A stretch of 64,000 nucleotides of DNA from Sepiola atlantica. Its lineage: Eukaryota; Mollusca; Cephalopoda; Sepiida; Sepiolidae. The translations under genes were made by a program, and so were the position numbers. Shown in pieces: positions 1-11,784 of this stretch. The notes below the pieces were generated by a model. It saw nothing but the letters and a program-made list of their open reading frames with translations, made no database searches and had not been told where the DNA came from. The stretch is taken from the NCBI GenBank assembly GCA_963556195.1, contig OY744517.1, forward strand, positions 146,466,882 through 146,530,881, read 5' to 3'. Numbering within the stretch: the first letter of the stretch is position 1; every line of letters starts with the position of its first letter.

Positions 1-690
1 ATGTTTATGAGAAAACTTTTATGCCAAACCTTGTCAAAGGCTTTGGATATATCAAGCGTTGCCGCCCTTACTTCACCTGCCTTGTCCAGTGTATGGTATA
101 GTCGTTCGGGGATGACCGTTAAGATATCCGCAGTAGATCGTGTTTGCCTAAATCCATACTGATGATCAAAATAATTTTAGCATTAACAAGGTGCCGGACT
201 ATCGCTAGATTGATTAAGGATTCAAAGATTTTAGCAAAGAGCGGGAGTAGACTGATGGGACGATAATTATGAGATCAGTTCTATCTCCAAAATGTTTGAA
301 TACTGGTACCACAGAGACAATTTTCCAGCTATCGGGGAAGCAAGATTCGGCAAGACATTTGTTGTTGAGTTTGGAGAGGACAGGGGCTAGTTCAGCAGAG
401 CATTTCTTTATTACTATTACTGGTATAAGATCAAGCCCACATGTTTTGGAGGTGTCAAGGTTTTTTTATGATGTTTCGAACATGAGATGGGGTGATAACC
501 AGGTCATCAAGTGTGGCTTTAGTCCGCAATGGGAAATTTGAGAGGGGGTGGTTTGCGGAGTCCAAAGTGGAGTTTAAGGCGAAACGCTGGGCAAGTAGTT
601 CAGCCTTGTCAGTTGCCGTGCAAAATACATCATTGTGGTAGGATAACGGGGGAATTGTTGATTGCCCATTGTTCACCACACTATTGAAGA
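1..690 (-). pseudogene. Jockey/CR1-like LINE reverse transcriptase fragment (family A)
   Basis: Read on the minus strand, the N-terminal part of a non-LTR reverse transcriptase is visible: a block with DKAELLAQRF and NSTLD (about 455-679), followed in broken frames by the palm region, including the segment about a FRPARS-like motif near the window start. The same DNA recurs at 34.4-34.7 kb, where it stays open for longer, so this is one family. Frameshifts interrupt it and the window edge cuts the 3' side. It abuts a Penelope fragment on the same strand at about 690. It is a dead retrotransposon copy, not a host gene. Confidence 0.75.
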
Positions 691-1145
691 TAACGAAAAT
701 GGTAGCTAACTATGAACCAAAAGGCCTACCCTTGGATATAAGATCAATTTGTCGATACATTATGTTGTTAAAACTGAAGGAAACTGATTTAGTAGCAATT
801 TCCGTCAGTTCAACAAAAATTCGTTCAAGAAATTGTGGAAATTTTATGGGGCTACGGTAAAGATAATCTGCGCATATATCAATGGTTTCATCCAATGGCA
901 CATTAGTTATGTCAAAGGAAATCAATAACTCGGTATCCTTTGAGAAATATAATTTGTGTATATAAGACACAAATTGAAAGGAATTAGAGATACAGCAGGC
1001 CAAATAAAAAGTAAGTACGGACTTAAGAATATCACCTAACCATTTTCCAAGTTCATGTTGTGCAGAACCTAACATTGATAGAATAGGGCGTAAAAGAATG
1101 TTGGGTTTGTGAAGCTTGGGTAAGCCGTATATTCTAGAGCCAATA
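690..1145 (-). pseudogene. Penelope-like element reverse transcriptase fragment
   Basis: Minus-strand translation gives a Penelope-type reverse transcriptase: YGLPKLHKPN just upstream of the open stretch, then SFDITNVPLDETIDICAD and a MYRQID...PFGS block, matching the family's conserved order (fingers, then FTNVPLxET, then MYRQIDGVxMGSPLGP). The normal GSPLGP is degraded and a stop follows, so it is inactive. No GIY-YIG endonuclease is visible; the 3' part would lie where the LINE fragment now begins. Confidence 0.75.
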
Positions 1146-1700
1146 AGTCATTTTCTCTCGTAAATCTATTTAGAAATAAACTTCCTTTTATAAAGTGGAA
1201 GAAGCCTTTTCTGGATATTTATTTCCATGCGAAAAGTATCATTATGACTTAAACCACTCATTTACAGCACGCTCGTGTTAAAATAAGGTCACCTATTAAT
1301 TCAACACATTCATAAAAGGGTGCGTCACCCCTATGCAGAACAAAAGAAGATGAAGTAAAATTCAACCGAACCTTTGTTTAAAAGAAGCCCTGGTATTAAC
1401 TAATGAAAATATTAAACCGGGGGAGAGGATAATATGAATCTACTTGTTAACTAGCTAGACCAAACACCACGTGTATATTAAATAATCCACGGTAATACAA
1501 ATTCCATGCATTTTAGCCTGACACTTCCCTACGGAGATGAGACGCGGGAGCCTCTGTGTAGCTTAATTGCCATAAATATATTTTCATAACTTACTATCAA
1601 GCTCTATTCACGAATTGAGCACTGTTGAAGTAAATACTGAAAATCGATACATAATATATTATATCTACTTATAACATTTTATGTGGATACTTGAAATAAT
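1146..1700. other. No gene seen
   Basis: AT-rich DNA without a sustained reading frame or recognisable repeat motif. The first tens of bases may be a further, more decayed part of the Penelope fragment. Confidence 0.5.
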
Positions 1701-1701
1701 A

Positions 1702-1923
1702 ATTATATATATATATATATATGTGTGTGTGTGGGGGTGTGTGTGTGTGTGTGTGTTTGAAAAAAGAAACGGAAAACAGGTTAGAATGCAGAAGAAAAAT
1801 AAAAACGAAACCGGTCAAATCTCTTGTTTTTTTTTCTCCTGCATTCTAACCTGTTTTCCGTTTGTCTTTTCTCAAACATTTTGTCTACCACGGCATTTGA
1901 TTTTCATCACTTATCATGTACCT

Positions 1924-1990
<67 letters not shown>

Positions 1991-2089
1991 GGGTTCTTAC
2001 AAAAGATATATATTAAGATATATACTCTCTATAATATCAAGAAATTTTCAAAATTCTAAGCTCAATTAAATCGTATTACAAGCTTCAGA

Positions 2090-2163
<74 letters not shown>

Positions 2164-2180
2164 GTATATATATATATATG

Positions 2181-2241
<61 letters not shown>
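1702..2241. repeat. Cluster of (AT)n and (GT)n microsatellites
   Basis: (AT)n/(GT)n at about 1705-1757, (AT)n at 1929-1984 and a long (AT)n with GTAT interruptions at 2092-2240. The peptides that can be read here are only IY/YI dipeptide repeats. Confidence 0.95.
1756..1876. repeat. Imperfect hairpin between two microsatellites
   Basis: The arm around GGAAAACAGGTTAGAATGCA (1771-1790) is the reverse complement of the arm at about 1840-1860, with flanking AAAAG/CTTTT pairing. The loop is about 45 nt. It sits between a (GT)n and an (AT)n tract and could be a small palindromic transposon remnant or an RNA hairpin. Confidence 0.7.
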
Positions 2242-2892
2242 TCGTGGGTTGAGCTCTCTATATGGGAAATACCGGTTTCCACTTAGCATCAAGCATTACT
2301 ATTCGACATTAGAATATAGTTTTCTGTGAAACTGGTAATGTAAGCAAATATAAACACATATTTTTCAAAACACTCATCATGTCTAGCTACACTGAGGTGC
2401 CATAATATTTATATGAGAATCTATATTTATAGAGATATACATATAAAGTAAACTATTTTTATTTGTTTGATTTAAAAAATAACATGTATTTGTATGTACG
2501 CGCACACGATCGTCTAACGTGGCTGTCTATAACGCAATGTCATATGTTAGGCGTTTATGTTAATTCTCCTCCACTTTTTATAAACGATTCATTAATTTCG
2601 GGGATTTTTTTCGTTTTATTGTGTGAAATAGTTTTGCAGAAGTAAGAATTACGACATTAGTTAATATTCAACTTCAGTTACATGTTTTTTTTCCAAATAT
2701 TTTAAGAGGATACATGTTTTCTGTTTCACCGCTTCTGTTTACGTCAGTTTTTATAAACAAACTTAGAACGTCTAACCATGAATGTATGTCTACATACACA
2801 TTACTTTCCTTTATTTGTTGCTCATTAAGGCCGTAAGTCAATAGTAAAATAGTTATGTCTCGCGAAATGTATAAATGTATTTGCCGATAAAA
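2242..2892. other. No gene seen
   Basis: AT-rich sequence. A short CATCATGTCTAGCTACACTG stretch near 2380 resembles, in reverse, the repeat motif at 5466 and 5735. Otherwise nothing is recognised. Confidence 0.4.
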
Positions 2893-2894
2893 TA

Positions 2895-3428
2895 CAGGGT
2901 GATTCATAAGTCACTTAGCTATTTATTTTTTAAATTCTAAACTTAAAAAATACGGTAATACAAAACAGAAAGTTTATTCAACAAATTCATTTATGGGAGT
3001 TTAAAATTACGGCAAATTGTCAAAATTTCCACCTTCGTTCTCCATTCTTTTTTCAAGGAATTTACGACTCTTTGTAGCATATTTGATAGATTAATTTTAA
3101 CAAACTCGGCAGTGATTTTTGATTTGAGATCGTCATTGCCTTTCAACAAGTGTGGGAGATTCATCAAATTTGGCCACATGAATAACAATCAAAATTCGCT
3201 CTTCAATTGTAAATGACATACTGCCTGAAAAAAAGTATATATGATGATTTACACACATTTAAATAAATAAAAATAAATATATATAGAAACAAATATATAA
3301 ACGAACAAATTTAAAATAACAAATAGCAGTAATTAGAGAGTAAGATAACAATTATCAAAAGTTCATAGTATGTTTGTGCTTCATATGGTAATCATTTTAA
3401 ATAGCTAAGTGACTTATGAATCACCCTG
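2895..3428. mobile_element. 534-bp TIR element, Tc1/mariner type, non-autonomous
   Basis: Perfect 31-bp terminal inverted repeats begin CAGGGTGATTCATAAGTCAC at 2895 and mirror at 3398-3428, and TA dinucleotides flank both ends (2893-2894, 3429-3430), the target duplication typical of the Tc1/mariner/IS630 group. A minus-strand 65-residue frame inside (2991-3188) resembles the C-terminal tail of such transposases (a C..F/W..L..L start and a final I..C...F pattern). The catalytic DDE region is missing, so this is an internal-deletion derivative moved in trans. Confidence 0.85.
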
Positions 3429-3430
3429 TA

Positions 3431-4079
3431 GAGCGCCTTGTCATATTTTAATTGTACATTTATTTTCATTTATGTTTCGCTCATTGCCATGATTATTATT
3501 AAAACATTAACTTCTTACTAAATTTACGATCATTTCTTTTTGTTTTGGTAAAATAGACAGTATACAGTAGACGCATGAACGTCAAGAAAGTTGTAAATTG
3601 GAAATGTAAATGGCGTGACTTTTTTATTCGCATGCATATTGCGCGTTTTTATTTGAAGAAAATGAATAATGTCTATATCAATAAAATGATAAAACAACGT
3701 GAAAAAGCATAATGTAAATAGAATGAAAGGTCCGATTTAAGAATTACCCAGTGAATTAAGACGCCATTTTAGTTTTACTAATATTAACAAACGACAATTG
3801 CATTTGATAATGATCCCTGTTGATTATCTAATAGAAATTAACGGTTAATCACGAGAATTATATGTTAAGAAAAAAATATCGGGACGGATAGATTATGTAA
3901 TCAATAAAATCGATCGGAATTTCAATTTTTTGCAAAGAACACAGACTGATACTTTCCGTAAATGGCTGGCTAGTCAGAATCAAATATCGATTGGTCAGAT
4001 ACAACGCTATCAATGTCAAACGCCGCGAAATAGACAGAATTGATGTTATATATTAGATGACAGATGATATGCTTACGTA
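3431..4079. other. No gene seen
   Basis: AT-rich, no sustained frame, no recognised repeat. Confidence 0.4.
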
Positions 4080-4920
4080 AGAAATTAAGAGGTGCGCAGT
4101 TATAGCAGCTATAAAGGCTGGACAAAGCAATATAGAAATAGCACCATTTTAAAAAAGTCGCTGGATCCTTCGTCTACAAAGTTTGCAAAGAGCTATAGTC
4201 CAAAGCTCGGAATTATCGCCAGTATAAAAACTTAAAAAATGTCATTGGTCCACTGATACCATAAAAACACCTGAATTTATTCGGTACATACGGAACAGCA
4301 TCGTTGACAATCCCAGAATATTCTTAAGATCGATTGCAAAGGAACACAACAGGTCAGAAGGAACAATCCGACATTTTGTCCGCGAAGACAAGTCTTACGT
4401 GATTAGATAAAGTCATTTTATACCAGAAAAGGTAAAAAGGAATTAATCAGATCGGAAACCCTCCTAAACGAACTTAAAAACTCAGCAGAGATAAATATTA
4501 TTTAGGTTTTCTCAAACAAGAAAAACTTTGACCAGAAACCGAAAATAAACACAAGAAATGACAAATGCTTATATGCAGACTTTTTACACATTCCAAGAGT
4601 AACGCATAAAAATGTTTTGCAGATTTCATGGTTTTGATGGTTGTCAGCAATGAAGAACATGTGATACCTTCTCACTTCTTTCTACACGCAATCTGCTGCC
4701 TACAACGATGCTGTGGAAATATTTGTTAAGAAATGGATCGACAATGTAATCAAGAAAAGACATGAAAGAGCGCAGGTTGGATGACGGAATATTTTTATGA
4801 TTACAAGACCTCTAACATTTGACCTTCTAGCTCTATGTAAATCCATTGGACTACTATGTATGAGCGTAGTTGAGAAATAGTTTAATGAGAATCCTTACAA
4901 CACTAAAAATCCTTAAAAGT
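4080..4920 (+). pseudogene. Tc1/mariner transposase pseudogene
   Basis: Broken plus-strand frames read, in order, AVIAAIKAGQSNIEIA...KVAGSFVYKV (helix-turn-helix region), a linker, EGTIRHFVREDKSYV, the catalytic-core block FSNKKNFDQKP (usually FFSDEKNFDQD), HIPRVTHKNV, and a C-terminal KKWIDNVI...LDYYV-like stretch. The order and spacing match a full-length mariner-family transposase of roughly 350 residues, but stops and frameshifts occur throughout. The first catalytic Asp block reads SNKKNFD rather than SDEKNFD, so the first acidic residue is lost. Confidence 0.75.
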
Positions 4921-4934
4921 CTCCATAGCCAGAT

Positions 4935-5190
4935 TTCTTTATAGAAATCGCTCTAGACAAGGTATGAAGTCATTTGTTTGGTGTAAGGGGCTAAAAGGGT
5001 GAAACCTTATTATCGCAAAGACATGATATCTCTATTGACCTTAGTCTTGAAAAGACCAATGTAGGGGGGAAACATTCAGCAGGAAGAGAGTTCCACAAGC
5101 ATACAGTTCTTGGAAAGAACCTACTGGAATAGGACGCTGAAAATCCTTAAATTAAATTGATGGAGACCACTAGACCAACGAGTCAATGAA
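4935..5190 (-). pseudogene. LINE family A 3' end fragment
   Basis: Closely similar to 36.34-36.60 kb on the same strand, where the frame is open. Reverse-complemented it covers the RT C-terminus around NSFFPRTA.LWNSLP and the start of the 3' UTR. It is directly downstream of the mariner relic, in opposite orientation. Confidence 0.7.
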
Positions 5191-5388
5191 AAATGATCAC
5201 TTCATCCTTTCATATTTCCAATTCATACCTCACATCAAAAAGATACCTCACATTTTTTAAATTAAAATAACAAAACAATATTTATTCTCACAACGTTTTT
5301 TAATAAAAAAAACAAACACTTTATCTGTTTTGGGAAGTAATCTTCGTGTAAGTATAAATCTATCTTCATATACATTACACCCCACACA

Positions 5389-5395
<7 letters not shown>

Positions 5396-5452
<57 letters not shown>
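5396..5452. repeat. (AT)n microsatellite
   Basis: Uninterrupted AT dinucleotides. Confidence 0.95.
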
Positions 5453-5454
<2 letters not shown>

Positions 5455-5463
5455 ACATATATA

Positions 5464-5820
5464 TAAGACTCATCAGTGTAGCTAGACAACTCATACGCCG
5501 ACCGCATGGATCGAACCATAGACCTTGGGGCTGATAGCCGAACCTCTATATCCATGCAATTAACAGACCAGCTGTGAATTTGTCAGTACTGTTCAATTGT
5601 CTCTAATCGGGTTCAACCGAGGGGGAGAATCTTAGGTTACTGCTTTAGCGAAACAATTAATTATTCCCAAACAGATTATAAATTAATAATTAAATATTTA
5701 TATCCACAGACAAGCGCTTGTTTCGTCTTCTAAGACTCATCAGTGTAACTAGACAACTAATCCACCGACCGCATAGAACAACCTCTGTATCCATGCCCCC
5801 AACAGGCCAGTCGTGAATAT
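5464..5820. repeat. Two copies of an unclassified SINE-like repeat
   Basis: GACTCATCAGTGTAGCTAGA at 5466 and a near-identical start at about 5734 are each followed by CCGACCGCAT and an AACCTCTRTATCCATGC segment. The first copy contains GGATCGAACC, which resembles a reversed tRNA B box, so a tRNA-derived SINE is likely but not proven. Confidence 0.5.
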
Positions 5821-5920
5821 ATAACAATTGTTTTTATTTAGTTAGTTGAAGTGAACTCCGAAACCACTGACCTAATTCTTTTGATATCTGGAAAACATAT
5901 ATGCATAGTGGCGTGCAACA

Positions 5921-6006
5921 CACACACACACACACAGATACATACATACATACATACATACACACATACATACATACATACATACATACATACATACATA
6001 CATACT
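5921..6006. repeat. (CA)n and (CATA)n microsatellite
   Basis: CA dinucleotides followed by about 18 CATA tetramers. Confidence 0.95.
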
Positions 6007-6451
6007 ATTGTAGTATATAAATAACAAAACACAAACTAATTACAGCTCACTGTAACGTTTTATTTATTATATCCGCTCGGTATTTTTTAACATATTTGAA
6101 GCATGGTTAACATATTGTTAAATATAGTTGTTTTTTAAATGATTTTTCTTTTGTCATTGATCTAACGTATATTGTTTTGTAATCAATTTATTTTTTAATT
6201 TTCTTTTGAAGTTCAAGTTTTTAATCATTAAATTTTCCCAAGTTGGGTTTTCAACAGAAAAGTCCACATTCCGTATGCCGACACTGGCCATTGTCTTGTC
6301 ACGTAAATGCTTAATGTTTATGGAAGTGAGTATTTATGAATTCCGACATTCTGGACCGACTTTCGAATTTCAGTCATTTATTTAAAAACAACATGTTATC
6401 GTCGAAATCTGTTGAGTTCATTTATTTAATTTATTTAATACAACCTAGTAT

Positions 6452-6481
6452 TCTCTCTCTCCCATTCACATTTCCTCCAAC

Positions 6482-6553
<72 letters not shown>

Positions 6554-6820
6554 CTCTCTCTGCCTCTCTCTTTCTCTCTCTCTCCTATAATCATTCTCTC
6601 TCATTTTCTTTCTTTCTGTTTTTTTTTACTTTCACTTTTACCTCTCTTGTCTTTATTGCTCCCATTTACATTTCCTCTCTCTTTTTCTCTCCCTAACCCC
6701 TCTCCATCTTTCTCTCCCCCATATAATAACACCCTCTTTTGTTCATTCTAATTTGTAATCACTTTTCTTCCCCCCCCCCTTCCCCCTATCCCTCTCTCTC
6801 TCTCTCTCTCTCTCTCTGTT
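6452..6820. repeat. (CT)n-rich pyrimidine region
   Basis: Long CT runs at 6483-6597 and 6790-6818 within a pyrimidine-rich stretch. No gene. Confidence 0.9.
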
Positions 6821-6829
6821 CACACTTTT

Positions 6830-8835
6830 TCTCTTCATTACCTTATCTATACCTCATCCGCTCTTAGAGCTCCCTTCATCCACATTCTCCCCATAATACG
6901 ATCACGTGCACTAATACCCCTCAATTCCCTCCAGCTATGCGTAAAGTAGCAGCTTGCGTTCAATGAACCCTTTACAATACATATATTGCATTTTAGCATT
7001 AAATAACTCAAAATATTGATATGCCGTACAACAATCAAAACAAGCCAACCCTTATCACAATTATTTGTTTGTTAACAAAAACTACTGAAATGGTGTCCAC
7101 AAAACATGGTACTTAGATGACACATCGTTAACATAGGAACTCATTAAAGGTGTGTTGCGGTTTCGAATAAAGGTATTTGGGTATTTCATTCGAAATGTTA
7201 TCAGTTCGATTAAATTAACAAAATTGACAATGCGCATGTGCAAATAAAACGCCTACGAAACGATTAACCAATCGGTAGGTAAGGCGCGAAAGTAAAACTC
7301 TTCTGAATGTTCGATATAATCATCTGTAAAAGCTAAGACAATCGAACGACTAACTAGATTGCAACCAGATCTAACCGATGCGTCATGACTCCACGTCAAA
7401 ACAAACCATGTTTCTCGCCACCATCTCAGCTATAATCTCTGTTGAAGAAACACTACCTGCTATATTCAACATAAATGTAAAACGCTCAACCAGCATCAAG
7501 CATCAGCATCGCACACATGAATCAGCCACATGGAAAGAAAAATGATAAACTGCGTTATCAACTTGATCAAAATCCCGTTGACACTGTTCACACGAAAAAA
7601 AGCCAGCAATCCAGTAGCACCACTAAACTGATTTTTATAAATAAATGCTTTTGGTGTTAATTAATTGAATCTTCTGTTCTAACAAACCCTATTAGTGGTT
7701 AAAAACTTTATACAGGAACAACACTCAACAATGTGCCTTCTAAAGGACAGTGTCACTTTGAGGTTATGTTGATAACTTGACGAAAAACAGTTTTAAATCT
7801 GAGTTTACCATCACCGCTAAAGTTGTGCGGATCTTTTAAACACAGCGTGGGCACAGGAAGATTGACATCATAGCCTAGAACCATATACGTTCTGTCCTCA
7901 TTTAAAAATCGACCTTGTGTCTAACTTTGTCTTCATTGGAGAAGCAAGTAAATAGTGGCTAACTTAACTTAGATTGTTTTCTGTTTAGAAAAAACGCAGA
8001 CAAATCCAAAACGATTTCCTTATTTTTTTATTTGTACTCCCTCAAACATACAGCCGTCATTTTCTCTCGGCATACGGTGCATGGCTTTGCGTAGTCTATC
8101 ACAAGACCTCCAACTGATATAGAGATCCTTTTTACGCAAGATGTAAAAGTGTGAATTTTATTGGTTGCTCAGCAAGCGTAGCCTTGTGCCAATGTTAATT
8201 TGGGAATTTGCTATACTTTTCTTCGCCACTCTTGAGCCTGCCTATTTATGGTTTTATTTGCTGCATATCGTGTTCATTTTCTTAATGTGATGTCTCGCCG
8301 GAAACGCAGCTTCACAATAATTCGAAACAAGGAAAGGCCTTCATTACCCTTAATATATTAATAGATAAACAAATACATGTGTACGTGTACGTGTGCGTGT
8401 GGGTGTGTGCATGTGTGTGTATGTGTGTGTTAAAATGATCTACATAGACTTGCAAGTAATTTAACCAAGTTATTCTTCAAACGAATGGTTTAAAAGTCCA
8501 TTGCTATTACTCCAAGTTACAAGCTTATCAGGCTCTATCGACATTGTCCGAGAATGAATTCGGACACCCGTGTACTCCTCACCCCAGTCCTGAGCTCTAT
8601 ATTACCATTTATATTATTTTATTTTTAATTCTATAATTTTCATTTCTCCAATTATAGATAAAATAAAATAAGCTAAAATGTCATGTTGCGTTCGTGATCG
8701 CGCCTTTGGCCGCCAGTCGCGACAACTAATTACCCCGTGAATTGGCCTTCTGTATAGAACGCCGTGGTCTCCACCGGGAACGATGAGCCCGAAATATTTT
8801 TGTAAAGCCTCCGATAAAAAAAAGTTATATGTATA
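6830..8835. other. No gene recognised
   Basis: About 2 kb without a convincing frame, RNA gene or TIR pair. A (GT)n tract lies at 8380-8430. No homology recognised by eye. Confidence 0.4.
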
Positions 8836-8839
8836 CGCA

Positions 8840-9240
8840 AAGCAATCTCCTAAACTAATGAAAGAATCATTATGAATATTGGAATATATATTCTAAACAA
8901 TATGGTGAGTAACATGGACACATTATTTTTATGTTTTGTAAATGTTAACATCTAGGCGGTTCATATATATTAAGTTGGTTCTCGATTTATTTTTTATTTT
9001 TTATAAACCGATCATTATCAATTTTTGAATATATCTTCTCGGCAACACGGTGCGTAACATGGGCACATTATTTTTTTTGTAAACTTCATCATTTATAGGA
9101 TGCGCCCCCACACACCCGCACGCCCAACCAAACTTTTAACATCCTAAACTAATGAACGGATCATTATGAATTTTGGAATATATATTTTTTAAATACAGTG
9201 AGTAACATAGTCACATTATTTTGTTTTAAATTGTTGCGGC
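8840..9240. repeat. Three diverged direct repeats of about 130-150 bp
   Basis: The block CTAAACTAATGAAMGRATCATTATGAAT...GGAATATATATT...GTGAGTAACATGGACACATTATTTT starts near 8852 and 9152, with a more diverged middle copy near 9007. Probably a decayed tandem repeat inside a transposon remnant. Confidence 0.6.
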
Positions 9241-9489
9241 AGTTAGCCATGTTAAATTATAAATTCAATATGGTTGACTGACTCCGATAAAATCCTTGTT
9301 TCCTTTGAGGATCTAGGTTCTATGTAAGATGGATGTAAAAGGTTTTTGAGTATTTTTTGTTCGAGGGTTTATTCCGGGAGCGATCATTGGTCTTCTGACG
9401 AGCTGCATAAATGAAAGATCATGGTAATTACATGTTTATATCGGTTGTATTTTTGTGCACGGTCGTAAAGTTACATTGCATTGTTTTGA

Positions 9490-9602
<113 letters not shown>

Positions 9603-9639
9603 ACAAAAATATATTTGACAAAAATAAAACGAAATAGCC

Positions 9640-9865
9640 AATAAAAACAGATGTATATGCAGAGACAAGTCTTGATCGAAATTCTTTTCATCAGAGAAAA
9701 ACTCAACATCCCGCGGTTTTGACGTTCCTCGACGCCTTGAAGGCATTTGTAATGAGCATTCGGTTAGCCTTGTGGTAGAGAAATGTAACCAATGTCCTTC
9801 TTGATTGTTCGGCAGATTGTCGATTTCTGACAGACCATGTTCGCGGCGATTTTGTGCGAGGCCTG
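9640..9865 (-). pseudogene. Tc1/mariner transposase fragment
   Basis: On the minus strand, FFSDEKNFDQD (about 9665-9697) is the conserved block around the first catalytic Asp of this mariner group. It is preceded in shifted frames by a QSTICRTIKKDIGY-like linker segment. This is the same group as the relic at 4.1-4.9 kb. The rest of the gene is absent, replaced by the AT microsatellite. Confidence 0.7.
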
Positions 9866-9919
9866 TTTAAAAAGTATCCGACCTTAGAGCAGAAATAATA
9901 CGTGACAGGTTTGGGACCC

Positions 9920-10325
9920 TAATCCCCTTCAATGTAGGCCCATTGTGCTTGCACACATTTAGCCCACCAATCCATCCACTGCCGGAAACATCTCTGGAAG
10001 TCTTCTTTTGGAATCGTGTTCATCTCCGCCGTCGCGTTAGATTCAACGGGTGTTTGGAGAAGATGCGATGAGTGTAACACAAATTAAGGAGTGGTTCAAC
10101 CGATTCAAAAATGGCCGCACATCAGCGGAGAATGACCAGCGTTCTGGCAGGCCCCAAACTGCTCGGAGTGCAGCTGTTGTTGAGAGGTTGCGAAAAAAAG
10201 ATAATGCGGAACGCGACGGCGGAGATGAACACCATTCTAAAAGAAGACTTTAATAGGTGTTTCCGGCAGTGGATGGATCGGTGGGATAAGTTTGTGCAAG
10301 CACAAAGGGCTTACTTTGAAGAGGA
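9920..10325. mobile_element. Rearranged mariner relic with inverted C-terminal copies
   Basis: The plus strand from about 10038 encodes the mariner HTH region (FGEDAMSVTQIKEWFNRFKNGR then DQRSGRP), then jumps within about 20 codons to the transposase C-terminus (EMNTI.KEDFNRCFRQWMDRW), losing the whole catalytic domain. A second copy of that C-terminus lies inverted at 9920-10037, giving arms of about 115 bp facing each other at 9920-10037 and 10211-10325. This is a second mariner type, distinct from the FFSDEKNFDQD type nearby. Confidence 0.75.
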
Positions 10326-10339
10326 TTTTTTTTAATTGA

Positions 10340-10990
10340 AAATCAAAAAAAATAAAAGTTTAAAAAAACTCTGGAAATTTAAAATTCAAGACAACATTAA
10401 AATACGTTGCTGATTTGCAAATACCCTAGTTAAAAGGCAGGGTTTGTGGAAATTTTCAAGTAATAATGTTTAACAATAATAATGATAAAACAGTAATAAT
10501 AATTAAAAAAAAACAATAACGATAATAATTGCCATCATGTTAATGATAATGGTAGAAATATATGTAATGTAAAACAAATAAGAATACTAATAAAAGTGAA
10601 ATGAGACCAAGTTCAGCTGACTCCGAGCTAGAACTGAAGCATGTCCGCAAATATGTAGCATAATATTGTTGTATAAATAAAAAGAGTTTTATGCCAAATA
10701 AATATATGCGTGCGTACCGTGATACAGCAAAACAGTCTGTTTGTGCATGACTACATATGTCGTTATCTCTACATGGGTTAAGCATTCTGATACGGAGAGT
10801 CTCTAGCTGCCATCAAGAATAATGCAAAGCTCTTTTTAACACGAATAGAGCCGTTTCGGTAGTTGCTATAGTTTATATAAACATTAAGAATTCCCTTCCT
10901 CGTAGTTTATGCGGGTGACGCAGTGAAGAGACGCTTGGGTTTCAATCCCAGTTTAAAGCACTTGCTTGTCTAGCTAAATTGAGGAAAAAC
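10340..10990. other. No gene seen
   Basis: AT-rich with (AAT)-like simple repeats near 10470-10560. GCGGGTGACGCAGTG...GGTTTCAATCCC near 10912-10950 resembles a decayed tRNA-derived SINE head. Confidence 0.35.
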
Positions 10991-10997
10991 ATATTGT

Positions 10998-11060
10998 CAT
11001 CCACAAACAAGCTGTGTCGCTGTATTGTTATGATACAGCGAAACAGCTTGTCTGTGGATG
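10998..11060. repeat. 63-nt hairpin
   Basis: CATCCACAAACAAGCTGTGT.CGCTGTA pairs with TACAGCGAAACAGCTTGT.TGTGGATG around a 6-nt loop, arms of about 27 nt with few mismatches. The size suits a pre-miRNA, but a palindromic repeat remnant is equally possible; a related GATACAGCAAAACAGTCTGT string occurs at 10720. Confidence 0.6.
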
Positions 11061-11425
11061 CCGATATTTTGTGTAGAATTTGTCTTTAAAAATGTTATGT
11101 CTATGAGATCTGTTCATCATATGTTACCAAAATGCAAATTAGTCAGCGTGTAAAGTGATTCGTTTATTATCATTTGAGCTCTATTTATAACAACAGTAGA
11201 AACTTAGACTGAAGATTTTGGTTTCGATTTCCGGTCATGGCATCCGCTTTATTGGTTGGGAATTTATGATTTACTATTAATGCAATATTCACCATTTCTA
11301 AAAGTAGTTTATATCTCTCATATTTCGAAATGAGACAAATTCCGCAGTGTATTTATTACGTTTAAAAAAAAATGTGATTTACGGACGGATGGACAGACGG
11401 ACAAAATCTCTATTCATATAAAGTA

Positions 11426-11767
11426 TTGATTTACTCTTCTCCAGGAGTTAGGCACAAGGCCAGTTTTTATCTTACTGCCATAAGTAAGATGTGACCCAAG
11501 GTCGGGTCGGGAAAGTGGGGTTTAAAAATTGCCTGGGCAGCCCCGTCGGCATTCCCCGGTAGGGGCGCCTCAGGCAGTAAGCAATAAACTTACTCCTCCC
11601 CAAAGAGGGGGGGGGGCGAAGCCTGGGAGGGTGGACCTCCTAGAACTGCACAGGGCCGACCCATAGACCAGCGTAAATCAAGCCCCAAAGGCCAAGACAA
11701 TACCAGTCTATGGGGTGCAGTATCCATCGGAACAGATACTACACTTTGATCTTAGCCAAAAAGCCAA
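11426..11767 (-). mobile_element. U2-snRNA-headed SINE, copy 1
   Basis: On the minus strand the element begins with a U2-like 5' end (GGCTTTTTGGCTAAGATCAA then AGTGTAGTATCTGTTC, 11730-11765) and continues into an unrelated GC-rich body with CTACCGGGGAATGCCGACGG and a tail ending CTGGAGAAGAGTAAATCAA. It is flanked by a 17-bp near-perfect duplication (tctattYatataaagta) at 11409-11425 and 11768-11784, as expected of LINE-mobilised DNA. One run of nine G's is expanded compared with copies 2 and 3. Confidence 0.75.
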
Positions 11768-11784
11768 TCTATTTATATAAAGTA

